From assembly GCA_000526255.1 (NCBI GenBank), contig JAFS01000001.1:682001-746000 (forward strand): a stretch of 64,000 nt of DNA, in the 5' to 3' direction. A program made the translations under genes and the position numbers. Position 1 is the stretch's first letter. Each line of letters begins with the position of its first letter. Shown piece after piece: positions 24,279 to 33,104 of the stretch. The notes beneath the pieces were generated by a model. It saw nothing but the letters and a program-made list of their open reading frames with translations. It searched no databases and was not told the origin of the DNA. This DNA comes from Verrucomicrobia bacterium LP2A. GTDB taxonomy: Bacteria; Verrucomicrobiota; Verrucomicrobiia; Methylacidiphilales; Methylacidiphilaceae.

Positions 24279-25691
24279 GGCTCCTCGCTGAATTGAGTGG
24301 GTAAGGGGGGAGCGGATTTCGGTTAAGGGATGGCAAGAAGCGGCGTTCTTGCCATCCGTCTTCGACGGATTTTTGGGGAGAGAGGAAGCCGTCAAGGACA
24401 CTTCGACTTCGTCGATCCTCCTTGACGGCGGATTGCCAGACCGGGCTGCCTGGTTGATGCTTGCGGGATGGACGCGAACAAGCTTTTTGCTGCGGCGCTG
24501 CAACTGGGTTCGGAATGGAAGGTGAGCCGGAGTGAGCTCTCCGCGAAGGAGCACACTCTGAAGATCTGGCGAGGGTTTTCAGCAAGGTCATCGGTTTCCC
24601 TGTCCGGAATGTCGAAGAGCTTCCCCCGTACACGACACGGTGGAGAAGCGGTGGAGGCACATGAACTTCTGGCAGTACCGGACCGAGTTGATCGCTCGGG
24701 TTCCTCGGATCGACTGTCCGGAGCATGGAGTTCGGCTGGTGGAGGTTCCTTGGGCCAGGGCGGGGAGCGGGTTTACTCTCATGATGGAGGCGGTCATTTT
24801 GATGCTTTCCCGGGAGATGTCGGTTTCCGCGATGGCGGAGATGCTCAAGGAGCAAGATACCCGGCTCTGGCGGGTCTTGGGGCACTACGTGGAAAAGGCC
24901 TACCGACGCGAGGACTGGAGCGAGGTCAAGAAGATCCTGGTGGATGAGACCAGTAGCAAGCGGGGCCACCGTTACGTGACGGTCGTTACCGATGCGGAGA
25001 GCCGGAAGCTGCTCTTCCTTGCCGAGGGGAGAGGAAAGGAGGCTCTGGAGGCCTTCGCCAAGGAGATGGAGGAACATAATGCCGATCCGGGGCAGATCGA
25101 AGCGATCTGCATGGATATGAGCCCCTCCTACATCTCTGGAGCCCGGGAGTTTTTTCCGAAGGCGGAGAGGATTTTTGATCCTTTCCCTCTCATGCAGATG
25201 GCGGGAGGGGCGGTGGACCAGGTGCGCAAGGAGTTCGGGCGTCAAGGGTTGCTGCCGAAAGGAAGCCTCTGGGCGCTCCGAGGCAACGAATGGACGCGAA
25301 GCGAGGAGCAGAAGGGTCTGCGGAGTTCCCTTTGCGCCGCCTATCCTCGATTGGGAAGAGCCATTGGGTTGCGGGAGGCTCTCCAAGAGATCCTCTCCCA
25401 GGAGGATCCCCAAGAGCTCCGCTGGTGGTTCCGGTGGGCTGATCGCAGTCGGCTTGCCCCCTTCCGAAGACTCTCCAAAACCATCAAAGAGCATCTGGGG
25501 GGAATCATCGCCTTTCTCCAGAGCCGGATCACCAACGGAACCATCGAAGCGATCAACGGGCTGATCCAGCTTGCCAAAAGGATGGCCAGAGGCTTTCGGA
25601 GCTTCCGCTACCTGAGAATTGCCGCGTTCCTCAAAGCCGGAAAGTTGCGGCTCGATCTTCCCGCTCTACCCACTTGAAACAGCGAAGAGGC
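24279..25691 (+). mobile_element. ISL3-family insertion sequence, copy 1 (complete ends)
   Basis: 1413 bp bounded by imperfect inverted repeats of about 26 bp: the left end begins GGCTCCTCGCTG and has GAGTGGGTAAG, the right end read inward begins GCCTCTTCGCTG and has AAGTGGGTAGAG. Exact 8-bp duplications GTAGTTTG flank it. This is the only copy in the window with intact duplications, so it inserted most recently or has not recombined. It carries one transposase gene, which seems split by a frameshift near its 5' end. Confidence 0.9.
24468..25677 (+). CDS. ISL3-family transposase (apparent +1 frameshift near 24576)
   Basis: The N-terminal 36 codons from the ATG at 24468 (MDANKLFAAALQLGSEW ... 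LKIW) continue only after a +1 shift at GGGTTTT (24573-24579), giving FQQGHRFPCPECRRASPVHD with the zinc-finger CPEC typical of ISL3 transposases. The main frame then runs uninterrupted from 24640 (GTG) to 25677 with RTELIARVPRIDCPEHG, the DDE-type core (VDETSSKRGHRYVTVVTDAE; ICMDMSPSYISGA) and IEAINGLIQLAKRMARGFRS. Either the enzyme is made by frameshifting or internal start, or this copy is an inactive passenger. The same shift is present in the other copies. Confidence 0.8.
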
Positions 25692-25699
25692 GTAGTTTG
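25692..25699. repeat. Right 8-bp target duplication of the ISL3 copy
   Basis: GTAGTTTG, identical to 24271-24278. Confidence 0.85.
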
Positions 25700-25895
25700 C
25701 TGCCACCCGGATTATGGATCCGACTATGGATCGAGACGGGCCGCACATAATGTTCTGCTGGTGAGGATCGTGTGAGAGGATGGCATCATGCCTGACACTG
25801 TCGTCGCTTCCCCGTGGCAAAGCGTCATTCCTTCGATAGGACCGCCGGAAGCTTCCGGGCTAGTCATGGGTATGTCGGCCATTGCTCATGCGGCA

Positions 25896-26381
25896 TTAGA
25901 AGAGCCCGTGTGCCCCTCCAACGGCGGCAAGGATCGCGAGCAGAGCAAGCGCAAGCAGGACTGCATGGAGACGGAGCATCACTTTTAGCGTCTGGTCCGG
26001 TGCAGCAGCAGCACGACGATTGATAAGACGGTGAACGATGAGCGGCTCGAGGACAAAGAGAAGGATCGCAAAGAGGAGCCAGACCACGATCATCAAATCC
26101 ATCCACCAAAAGCGCACGTCAGTAAGACGGTTCCATAGATGGTACTGGTAGAGCATGTAGAGCCCACTCAAGAGGACCAGCAGGACCGCAATACGAGCTT
26201 GCGGGGCAAAGCGGCACTCGACAACACTGAACTCTACGAGCCAGCTCTGCGCTGGCTTCTTCCTCATCGTCGGCAGAATAACCGTCGTGACAAACCAGAC
26301 TCCGCCGATCCACGCGACCACAGCCAGCATATGAACAATGCGTGCAACGACCCCCCAGTCCATATTGGATATCTTCTCCAT
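25896..26381 (-). CDS. Four-helix membrane protein encoded behind nnrS
   Basis: 161 residues with four evident transmembrane segments: VARIVHMLAVVAWIGGVWFV, ARIAVLLVLLSGLYMLYQYH, LMIVVWLLFAILLFVLEPLI and LHAVLLALALLAILAAVGG. The conserved-looking histidines in helix 1 (RIVHMLA) and in the last helix (LRLHAVLL) recall CopD/DUF2269-like haem or copper membrane proteins. It starts 17 bp after the nnrS stop on the same strand, so it is co-transcribed with nnrS and probably belongs to the NO-related module. Function unknown. Confidence 0.7.
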   Translation of the reverse strand: MEKISNMDWGVVARIVHMLAVVAWIGGVWFVTTVILPTMRKKPAQSWLVEFSVVECRFAPQARIAVLLVLLSGLYMLYQYHLWNRLTDVRFWWMDLMIVVWLLFAILLFVLEPLIVHRLINRRAAAAPDQTLKVMLRLHAVLLALALLAILAAVGGAHGLF

Positions 26382-26398
26382 ATCGAATCATCCTTTTG

Positions 26399-27601
26399 TC
26401 AAATCGGCCTTGCGCCAGCGGCAACACAGGGTTGAGTCAGCACACGTCCGTAAAAGATCGCGAAGAGGCCAAAGGCTGCGGACCATAAAGCGCCGGAGGC
26501 CCACAAAACATGCAACATCTGTGCACCCGTCAGCGGGGAGAGGACGCGCAGAACGGTCGCTAGCGTCACCAAGACATAGATTACTTGCGTTCGCCAGCCC
26601 GCGACAAGCGGCCGATCCGTGTGACCCAATGAGGCACGGGTCATAACGGCGAGCGTCATTGTGCCGATTGCACCAACCGTCAAGAGATGGAGAGCCGCCG
26701 TCGCCGGAAGGAGATCGAGGAGCCTGCTCAGTCCAAGCAGCGCCAGCCCGATCGCAAGCCAGCCGTAGCCAACGTGGAGAACGAAAAGGAGCGGGTTTCG
26801 CGCCACCTGATGGCCCTGCCAGCGGGACATCCGTAAACCATTGGCGCCCCCGGCGATGACCGTGCACCAGGCAGTCCACAGCGCGGCTGGATTAACCAAC
26901 CATGCGAAGAGCGCAAGCATGGTCAACCCAAGAACCGCACGATCAAATCGGCCCTCCGGAGGCGGGAGGGCAACAGCCGCGCGGTTCTTTAGGAGGGACC
27001 TCCGCGTAAAGCTCGGAATGATCCGGCCACCGACCAGGGTAATAAGGATCAATAGGGTAGCAACACCGACCCGATTTCCGACATTGGCTGTATCGGCGAT
27101 GTGGAGGACGTCCAGGTGCACGAGAAGATTGCCAACGAGCAAAAGCGATACCGCACCAACCATCGGCAAGTTGGACCAGCTCCTTCCTCCGACGATCTCA
27201 CGGGCGACAAGGCTGAGAAACGCTAGAGGAAAAGAGAGGTCGGCCACCGCGGCCGCTCGCGCCCCGATCCAAGCGGATAGCAGGATGCCAATCCGCCCGA
27301 GCACCCAAAGTGCGAAGAGAATCGTTAGAGGCCAACCTTGCAGGGGCATGCGCCCGGTCCAGTTGGGAATGGCCGTAAGCAGAAAGCCGGCGACTGCTGC
27401 CGCGCCAAAGCCGAAGATCATTTCGTGGATGTGCCAAATCAATGGCGGGAGTAAGCTCGGCAATACGACGCCCTTGTCATAGAGCAACAGCCACAAAGGG
27501 ATCCCGATGGCGGCCCAGATCGCCGCCCCAAGGAAAAAGGGCCGGAATCCCGCCGAGAAAAGAACCGAGGCCAGATCCGGGCGATAACGAGGAATTCGCA
27601 T
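26399..27601 (-). CDS. nnrS: NnrS family haem/copper membrane protein (NO stress)
   Basis: 400 residues, very hydrophobic, about twelve membrane segments expected for the family. Signature sections are visible: LFSAGFRPFFLGAAIWA near the N-terminus, PPLIWHIHEMIFGFGAAAVAGFLLTAIPNWTG (family hallmark with His residues), LLILITLVGGRIIPSFTRR, LHLLTVGAIGTMTLAVMTRASLGHT and the C-terminal helices. NnrS proteins protect against nitrosative stress and are regularly encoded with nitric oxide reductase. Here norCB lies about 7 kb away, separated by IS elements and xoxF. Confidence 0.9.
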   Translation of the reverse strand: MRIPRYRPDLASVLFSAGFRPFFLGAAIWAAIGIPLWLLLYDKGVVLPSLLPPLIWHIHEMIFGFGAAAVAGFLLTAIPNWTGRMPLQGWPLTILFALWVLGRIGILLSAWIGARAAAVADLSFPLAFLSLVAREIVGGRSWSNLPMVGAVSLLLVGNLLVHLDVLHIADTANVGNRVGVATLLILITLVGGRIIPSFTRRSLLKNRAAVALPPPEGRFDRAVLGLTMLALFAWLVNPAALWTAWCTVIAGGANGLRMSRWQGHQVARNPLLFVLHVGYGWLAIGLALLGLSRLLDLLPATAALHLLTVGAIGTMTLAVMTRASLGHTDRPLVAGWRTQVIYVLVTLATVLRVLSPLTGAQMLHVLWASGALWSAAFGLFAIFYGRVLTQPCVAAGARPI

Positions 27602-27883
27602 TATGGTCTCACATCACCACTGCCATTCCACGGATGGCCGCTTGCCACGGCGAACATCCGCATCATTGCGGTTCGACATCGTGACGAGCTTACAGTCGCG
27701 CAAGCGAATCTTCAGTTGCGCTACGGTCGGTAGGGTGAAACTCCTTTAATCTTCCATAAGTTGCTCCATCGTTAAGATCAACAGAAGCTGCGTGTTCGAT
27801 GTCTCTGGCATCGACGGCGAACCATCATTTTTCTGATAGTAAGATCTTGACACGGCTGAAATCGAGGGTCGCCAAGCAGTACG
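27602..27883. other. Upstream region of nnrS
   Basis: 280 bp between the nnrS start and the left end of ISL3 copy 2. It should contain the nnrS promoter. A TTGATCTTAACGAT stretch (reverse strand, about 27770-27785) resembles half of an FNR/CRP-like site, but the second half is poor. No gene seen. Confidence 0.3.
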
Positions 27884-29207
27884 GACTCTCTCGCTGAATT
27901 GAGAGGGTATGAGGGCGGATTTTCGGTTAAGGGATGACAAGAAACGGGGTTCTTGCCATCCATCTTCGACGGATTTTTGGGAGTGAGGAGGCCGTCAAGG
28001 ACAGTTCGACTTCGTCGATCCTCCTTGACGACCGATGGCCAGGCTGGGCTGCCTAGTGGATGCTTGCGGGATGGACGCGAACAAGCTTTTCGCTGCGGCG
28101 CTGCAACTGGGCTCGGAATGGAAGGTGAACCAGAGTGAGCTCTCCGCGAAGGAGGATGCTCTGAAGATCTGGCGAGGGTGTTCAGCAAGGGCATCGGTTT
28201 CCCTGTCCGGAATGTCGAAGACCTTCCCTCGTACACGACACGGCGGAGAAGCGGTGGAGGTTCCTTGGGCCAGCGCGGGGAGCGGGTTTACTCTCATGAT
28301 GGAGGCGGTCATTTTGAGGCTTTCCCGGGAGATGTCGGTTTCCGCGATGGCCGAGATGCTCAAGGAGCAGGATGCCCGGCTCTGGCGCGTCTTGGGGCAC
28401 TCCGTGGAAAAGGCCTACCGACAAGAAGACTAGAGCGAGGTCAAGAAGATCCTGGTGGATGAGACCAGGAGCAAGCGGGGCCACCGTTCCGTGACGGTCG
28501 TTACCGATGCGGAGAGCCGGAAGCTGCTCTTCCTGGCCGAGGGGAGAGGAAAGGAGGCTCTGGAGGCCTTCGCCAAGGAGATGAAGGAGCATAACGCCGA
28601 TCCAGGGCAGATCGAAGCGATCTGCATGGACATGAGCCCCTCTTCCATCTCTGGAGCCCGGGAGTTTTTTCCGAAGGCGGAGAGGATTTTCGATCCTTTC
28701 CCTCTCATGCAGATGGCGGGAGGGGCGGTCGACCAGGTGCGCAAGGAGTTCGGGCGTCAAGGGTTGCTGCCGAAAGGAAGCCTCTGGACTCTCCGAGGCA
28801 ACGAATGGACGCGAAGCGAGGAGCAGAAGGGTCTGCGGAGTTCCCTTTGCGCCGCCGATCCTCGATTGGGAAGAGCCATTGGGTTGCGGGAGGCTCTCCA
28901 AGAGATCCTCTCCCAGGAGGATCCCCAAGAGCTCCGCTGGTGGTTCCGGTGGGCTGATCGCAGTCGGCTTGCCCCCTTCCGAAGACTCTCCAAAACCATC
29001 AAAGAGCATCTGGGGGGAATCATCTCCTCTCTCTTGAGACGGAACACCAACGGAACCATCGAAGCGATCAACGGGCTGATCCAGCTGGCCAAAAGGATGG
29101 CCAGAGGCTTTCGGAGCTTCCGCTACCTGAGAATTGCTGCGTTCCTCAAAGCCGGAAAGTTGCAACTCGATCTTCCGGCTCTACCCACTTGCAACAGGGA
29201 AGAGGCA
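27884..29207 (+). mobile_element. ISL3-family element, copy 2 (decayed)
   Basis: Closely similar to copy 1 over its full length, with recognisable ends (left CTCTCTCGCTGAATTGAGAGGG; right CTCTACCCACTTGCAACAGGG). The 8 bp on each side do not match, so either recombination has exchanged a flank or the duplication has decayed. Relative to copy 1 it lacks 88 bp exactly between two GTGGAGG repeats. Confidence 0.85.
28071..29193 (+). pseudogene. Inactivated ISL3 transposase, copy 2
   Basis: Begins MDANKLFAAALQLGSEW as in copy 1. The 88-bp deletion removes the segment around RTELIARVPRIDCPEHG and, by chance, brings the N-terminal and main frames back into phase. An in-frame TAG at 28431-28433 (after EKAYRQED) then interrupts it, and the normal stop at the end of LPALPT has become TGC. 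It is therefore a non-functional copy, useful only as a recombination target. Confidence 0.8.
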
Positions 29208-29338
29208 TGGTGGGGGGGCCTTGGCTTCCGTCGAGCCGGCTCAGTTGCTCGATCTTTTCACGCAGGGAGCGGATCGCCGAGGGTCTGGACCAGTCCGCCC
29301 TTTCCCGTCAGATGCATGGATCTAACTGATCCGCCGGA

Positions 29339-31201
29339 TTACTGCACGCAGAAGGTGTAGAGCGTGCCGCCCATCGGAATGTTGTAGAACCCATTCTCCC
29401 CAGCCATTCCAGCAACGCCGAGGCCACCATAGGGATCCGCCGGGTCGAGACCCGCGGTAACCGGGAGGCCGATCCAGCCGCCGATGCCGGTCAGGATCGA
29501 AACATACTGCTTGCCACCCACCTCGAAGGAGATCGGGTTGCCGATGACACCGGAACCGAGCTTCTGCTGCCAGAGGATCTTGCCGGTCTTCCGGTCAACC
29601 GCGCGGAACCAGCCGTCAAGGGTGCCGTAGAAGGCGAGCCCGCCATCGGTGACCAGCGCACCGCTCCAGGTCGGGAAGCGCTCCGGAATGTCCCAGCGAG
29701 CCTTGCCCATGATCACGTCGAACGCCTTGAAGCGTCCGAGAATGCCCGGCTTCTCCGCCTTCATCAGAACGTTGGCGAAGACATAGACGCTACCCTGATT
29801 GGTGTGGGCACGCTCCATCGGCTCGGACGTCATCCCCCAGTTGTTGGTGGGGGCATAGAAGACGTTGGCTTCCTTGGGATCGACGGCGACTGGCTGCTGA
29901 TCCTTTCCGCCCAAGGCCGACGGGTAGGCCTGCACGGCCTTGCCGACCTCGAACGGAGAATGCTCCTTGACCTTGACCGGGCGGCCCGTCTTCATGTCGA
30001 TCTTCTCGGCCCAGTTGACCGTCACGAACTTGTTGGCGCGGATGAGCGTGCCGTCCGTGCGGCTGAGGACGTAGGCGAAGCCGTTGCGGTCGAAGTGGAC
30101 CAGGCAGGGCTTCTTGGCGCCGTCGACGGTGATGTCGACGAGCACATCCTCGTTGACGCCGTCATAGTCCCACTGGTCGAACGGGGTCATCTGGTAGCCC
30201 CAGACGGCCTCGCCCGTGTCAGGCTTGCGGGCAAAGATGGTCATCGACCACTTGTTGTCCCACTTCCAGGGCTCATTGGCCTCCTCGTGGGTCTTGGCCT
30301 CGGTACGGTAGCTGGGGCTCCAGAGACCGGGATTGCCCGTGTTGCAGTAGACCAGATCGAGCTTCGAATCGTAGCTATACCAACCCCAGGCGCAGCCGCC
30401 ACCCCGCTTCCACTCTTCGTCAGGATAGGTCTTCACGCCGAGATCCTGGCCGGCCTGTCCATACTCGGGGTGCTTGCTGTTGAAGTCGGGGCCGAGGAGC
30501 ACGTCCGAGTCGGGGCCGGTGCTATAGGCCTGCCAGACCATCTTGCCCGAGTTGAGATCGAAGGCGGCGAAGCGGCCTCGCGCGCCGAACTCGTCGCCGC
30601 CGTAACCGGTGAAGACCTTGTCCTTGACGATGATCGGGGCGGGAGTGCTTGTCTCACCCTTGTTGAGATCAGCAAACTTGGTCTTCCAGAGCTCCTTCCC
30701 GGTGTTGGCATCCAAGCAGACGACGTAGCCGTCGAGGGTGTTGAAGACGACCTTTCCGTCGGCGTAGGAAGCGCCACGGTTCACCGTGTCGCAGCAGGCG
30801 GTCGAGACCGCCTTGTCATCCTGCCTCGGAACGTACTTCCAAAGGACTTCGTAGGCCCCCCCCTTGGAGAGGTCGAGCGCCCACACGATGTTGGGATACG
30901 AGCTCACCACGTACATGCGGTCGCCGATGACGAGCGGCTGTCCTTCGTGGCCGCGGAGCGTGCCCGTCGAGAACGACCAAGCCATGTGCAGGCTCTTGAC
31001 GTTCTGCGTGTTGATCTGCTTCAGGGACGAGTGCCGGGTGTTGGCGTAATCTTTGCCCGGAGCCGCCCAGTTCTTGGGATTCTCCGTGAGCTTCAAAACA
31101 TCGTCGTTGGAATAGGCTGACGGAATCACCGTCGCGGAACCGACCGCCAGTGCCAGGAGCATCCCGGTAGAGAGCTTCTTCCTACTTTTCGGAAACCTCA
31201 T
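29339..31201 (-). CDS. xoxF: Lanthanide-type PQQ-dependent methanol dehydrogenase
   Basis: 620 residues from the ATG at 31201, which has a strong GGAGGAGG site and a signal peptide (LSTGMLLALAVGSATVIPSAYS). An eight-bladed quinoprotein propeller: ACCDTVNRG holds the adjacent-cysteine pair at the PQQ site, GDEFGARGRF and CNTGNPGLWSPSYR give the metal-binding Glu and Asn, and QWDYDGVNE has the Asp-x-Asp whose second Asp marks lanthanide (XoxF) enzymes; calcium MxaF has Ala there. It oxidises periplasmic methanol (and formaldehyde). No xoxG, xoxJ or pqq gene is adjacent: ISL3 copy 2 lies behind it and IS1380/intron debris in front. Confidence 0.95.
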   Translation of the reverse strand: MRFPKSRKKLSTGMLLALAVGSATVIPSAYSNDDVLKLTENPKNWAAPGKDYANTRHSSLKQINTQNVKSLHMAWSFSTGTLRGHEGQPLVIGDRMYVVSSYPNIVWALDLSKGGAYEVLWKYVPRQDDKAVSTACCDTVNRGASYADGKVVFNTLDGYVVCLDANTGKELWKTKFADLNKGETSTPAPIIVKDKVFTGYGGDEFGARGRFAAFDLNSGKMVWQAYSTGPDSDVLLGPDFNSKHPEYGQAGQDLGVKTYPDEEWKRGGGCAWGWYSYDSKLDLVYCNTGNPGLWSPSYRTEAKTHEEANEPWKWDNKWSMTIFARKPDTGEAVWGYQMTPFDQWDYDGVNEDVLVDITVDGAKKPCLVHFDRNGFAYVLSRTDGTLIRANKFVTVNWAEKIDMKTGRPVKVKEHSPFEVGKAVQAYPSALGGKDQQPVAVDPKEANVFYAPTNNWGMTSEPMERAHTNQGSVYVFANVLMKAEKPGILGRFKAFDVIMGKARWDIPERFPTWSGALVTDGGLAFYGTLDGWFRAVDRKTGKILWQQKLGSGVIGNPISFEVGGKQYVSILTGIGGWIGLPVTAGLDPADPYGGLGVAGMAGENGFYNIPMGGTLYTFCVQ

Positions 31202-31271
31202 TTGGTAGCCTCCTCCGTTTGGGTTGCGGGAGTCCTGCCCGGTGGGCATCTGTCCTCAAGCTACAAAGGAA

Positions 31272-31300
31272 GCGATAACTTCTTTCCGGATAACGGTCAA
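31272..31300 (-). promoter_or_regulatory. Candidate xoxF promoter
   Basis: On the reverse strand, TTGACC (31300-31295) and TATCGC (31277-31272) are spaced by 17 bp, about 70 bp before the xoxF start. The -10 match is weak, so this is only a suggestion. The IS1380 remnant ends about 60 bp further upstream, so the promoter region itself seems to have escaped the insertions. Confidence 0.3.
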
Positions 31301-31361
31301 GTGTAAAGGTGGCGCTGCTGTGTAACTCAGATTAAGACGCAAAAACCGTATGCTAACGTGC

Positions 31362-31883
31362 TTAGTCGCCATTTCTCACCAACGCTAGGTTTTGCGCGCG
31401 AGAGGCAGCCCCGAGTCGATTGCGAGGACGTTCGGCGAGGAAAGGGTCTTCGTGAGCGGCGATGGAGCAAGATTTCTCCTCGTTTTGGCTTAATGCGAGC
31501 TCTGTAAAGGGCAAAAAGTCGGCTTTGGGAGCCAGGCTCCGCCCGCTGGGAGGCTCTGCTGCATGGGGGAAACGCTCTGGTTTTCAGGGATGCTCAGGAA
31601 CGCAGCATCGGGAAGAGGTGGGGGAAGAGGGGCTTCCCAGGATAGGCACTGCTCATCGACAAGAGGATGCATCGGACGCGGACACGGACCAGCGTCCCGA
31701 TCTTGGAGAGCCTGAGCCGGAGGGGGTCGACCTGACCCTGGGCCCACTCCGTTCCTTGCAGAGCTAGCCCTCGCAGCGCTTCGACCAGGGTGTAGGCCAG
31801 AGCGGAGAAAGAGAGGCGAAGCGGGTCGCTGGCCATTGGCGCGGTCGAGAGCCGGGCGGCAAAGCGGAGAAGCTCTTTTCCCG
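31362..31883 (-). mobile_element. IS1380-type remnant A (3' end)
   Basis: The outer end TTAGTCGCCATTTCTC at 31362 matches the terminal repeats of the MITE at 37801 and the start of remnant B at 40247. The segment is almost identical to 40247-40762. It contains the C-terminal part of an IS1380-family transposase and is continuous with group II intron copy A on its upstream side. Confidence 0.75.
31594..31883 (-). pseudogene. IS1380-family transposase, C-terminal exon (copy A)
   Basis: Reads GKELLRFAARLSTAPMAS, then LRLSFSALAYTLVEALRGL, and VDPLRLRLSKIGTLVRVRV. This matches the conserved end of IS1380 transposases (FADRTST..MRANQLRL..., LKIGALVR). It is preceded immediately by the 3' end of the group II intron, so it is the downstream exon. 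There is no upstream exon for this copy. Confidence 0.75.
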
Positions 31884-33104
31884 GTAGGGACGCTCCTTGC
31901 GGAACGCCCCCCGGACAGATCCGTGCAAGCCCGATTCAGGCACACGGCTCCCACCTTGAGTGCTTGACGGCGAAGCGACGCTCGGGCCAAGGATGCAGAA
32001 TAGGCGGTGGTGGCAGCCAGGCATCAACGAGTTTGGGCATTTGCTTCCAGGTCAACTGACCGCGCTGGCCACGCCGTGACAACGCGCGCTTCCAGAGCTG
32101 TGCAATGCGAACCCGAAACAGCCGCAGCGCCGGATAGTTCGTCGGCACTGCGTGGTATGCATAAAAGCCCCTGACCACCTGCGCCAGCCATTTTCCTTGA
32201 TCAGGAATCAGCTGGTGCCGCCTTCGCTGCAATTCCTCTTGCACGCGCTGTATCGTGCGCTGCAGACGGTCGCGGCGGGTTCTTCGCAGAAGTTGGAAGC
32301 CACCCGTGCGCTTCTGGCCACAGATCATGGTAAAGCCGAGAAAGTTGAAGGTCTCCGGTTTGCCCCGACCACGTTCTTTTCGATTGAGAGCCGCAAAACG
32401 GCCAAACCGAATGATCCGTGTCTTGTCCGGATGCAGTTGCAGCGAGAATGCCTTCGACCGCGTCCCCATCTCCGCCAGAAACCGCTGGGCATCGGCTTCA
32501 TACTCAAAGCCGAGGACACTATCATCGGCGTAGCGCACTATGATCATGTCCCCGCGGGCGTGGCGTTTCCGCCACTGTTGCGCCCAGAGATCGAACACGT
32601 AATGCAAATAGACGTTGGCCAACAGGGGCGACACCGTCGCACCCTGAGGCGTGCCTGCTTCGCTCTCCGTGACAACCTCCGCCTCCAGTACTCCCGCCTT
32701 CAGCCATTTGCGGATCAGACGGAGGATGCGCTCGTCGCCGATTCGATGCTCCAGGAAACGAATAAGCCATTCATGACTCACCGTGTCGAAAAAGCTTCGA
32801 TAATCTGCATCGAGTATCCAGCTCACCTTCCGTCGTTGAATGCCGGTTGCCAAAGCATCCAGCGCATCGTGCTGACTGCGCTTCGGCCGGAATCCATACG
32901 AGAACCCGAGGAAATCTTCCTCGTAGATCGCATTCAGCACCGCCACCACCGCCCGCTGGAGGAGCTTATCCTCCAGCGACGCGATGCCCAACGGCCGCTG
33001 CCGCCCATCCGGCTTTGAAATGTACTTCCTCCGGCTGGGCAGTGCCCGGTACGCGCCCCGATGAACCCGATCATGCAGACCTTGCGGATTGCTCTCCAGG
33101 TTTG
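31884..33104 (-). mobile_element. Group II intron, copy A, 5'-truncated
   Basis: Nearly identical to the matching part of intron copy B. Its 3' end is defined by domain V/VI-like sequence on the reverse strand (GAGCCGTGTGC ... GCACGG, then GCGTTCCGCAAGGAGCG and TCCCTAC). It stops at 33104, where ISL3 copy 3 begins; the 5' ribozyme domains and the first part of the reverse transcriptase are missing. It cannot splice or move by itself. Confidence 0.85.
31936..33104 (-). pseudogene. Group II intron reverse transcriptase/maturase, N-terminally truncated (copy A)
   Basis: Retains KPDGRQRPLGIASLEDKLLQ (RT domain 1-2), YGFRPKRSQHDALDAL, ILDADYRSFFDTVSHEWL, GTPQGATVSPLLANVYLH, IIVRYADDSVLGF (catalytic YADD) and the maturase region WLAQVVRGFYAYHAVP. 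The C-terminus (LPPPPILHPWPERRFAVKH) has no HNH endonuclease. About 125 N-terminal residues seen in copy B are lost at the ISL3 junction. It differs from copy B by few bases, for example Pro to Ser in KYI(P/S)KPDG. Confidence 0.85.

Noticed and set aside
25788-25988. Small forward frame between ISL3 copy 1 and the nnrS partner gene
   Set aside because: It overlaps the end of the four-helix membrane protein gene and shows no motif. Its start has no good ribosome-binding site.
29804-31120. 438-codon forward frame opposite xoxF
   Set aside because: Pure antisense of the XoxF coding sequence (V/G/L/A-rich shadow protein), no independent evidence.
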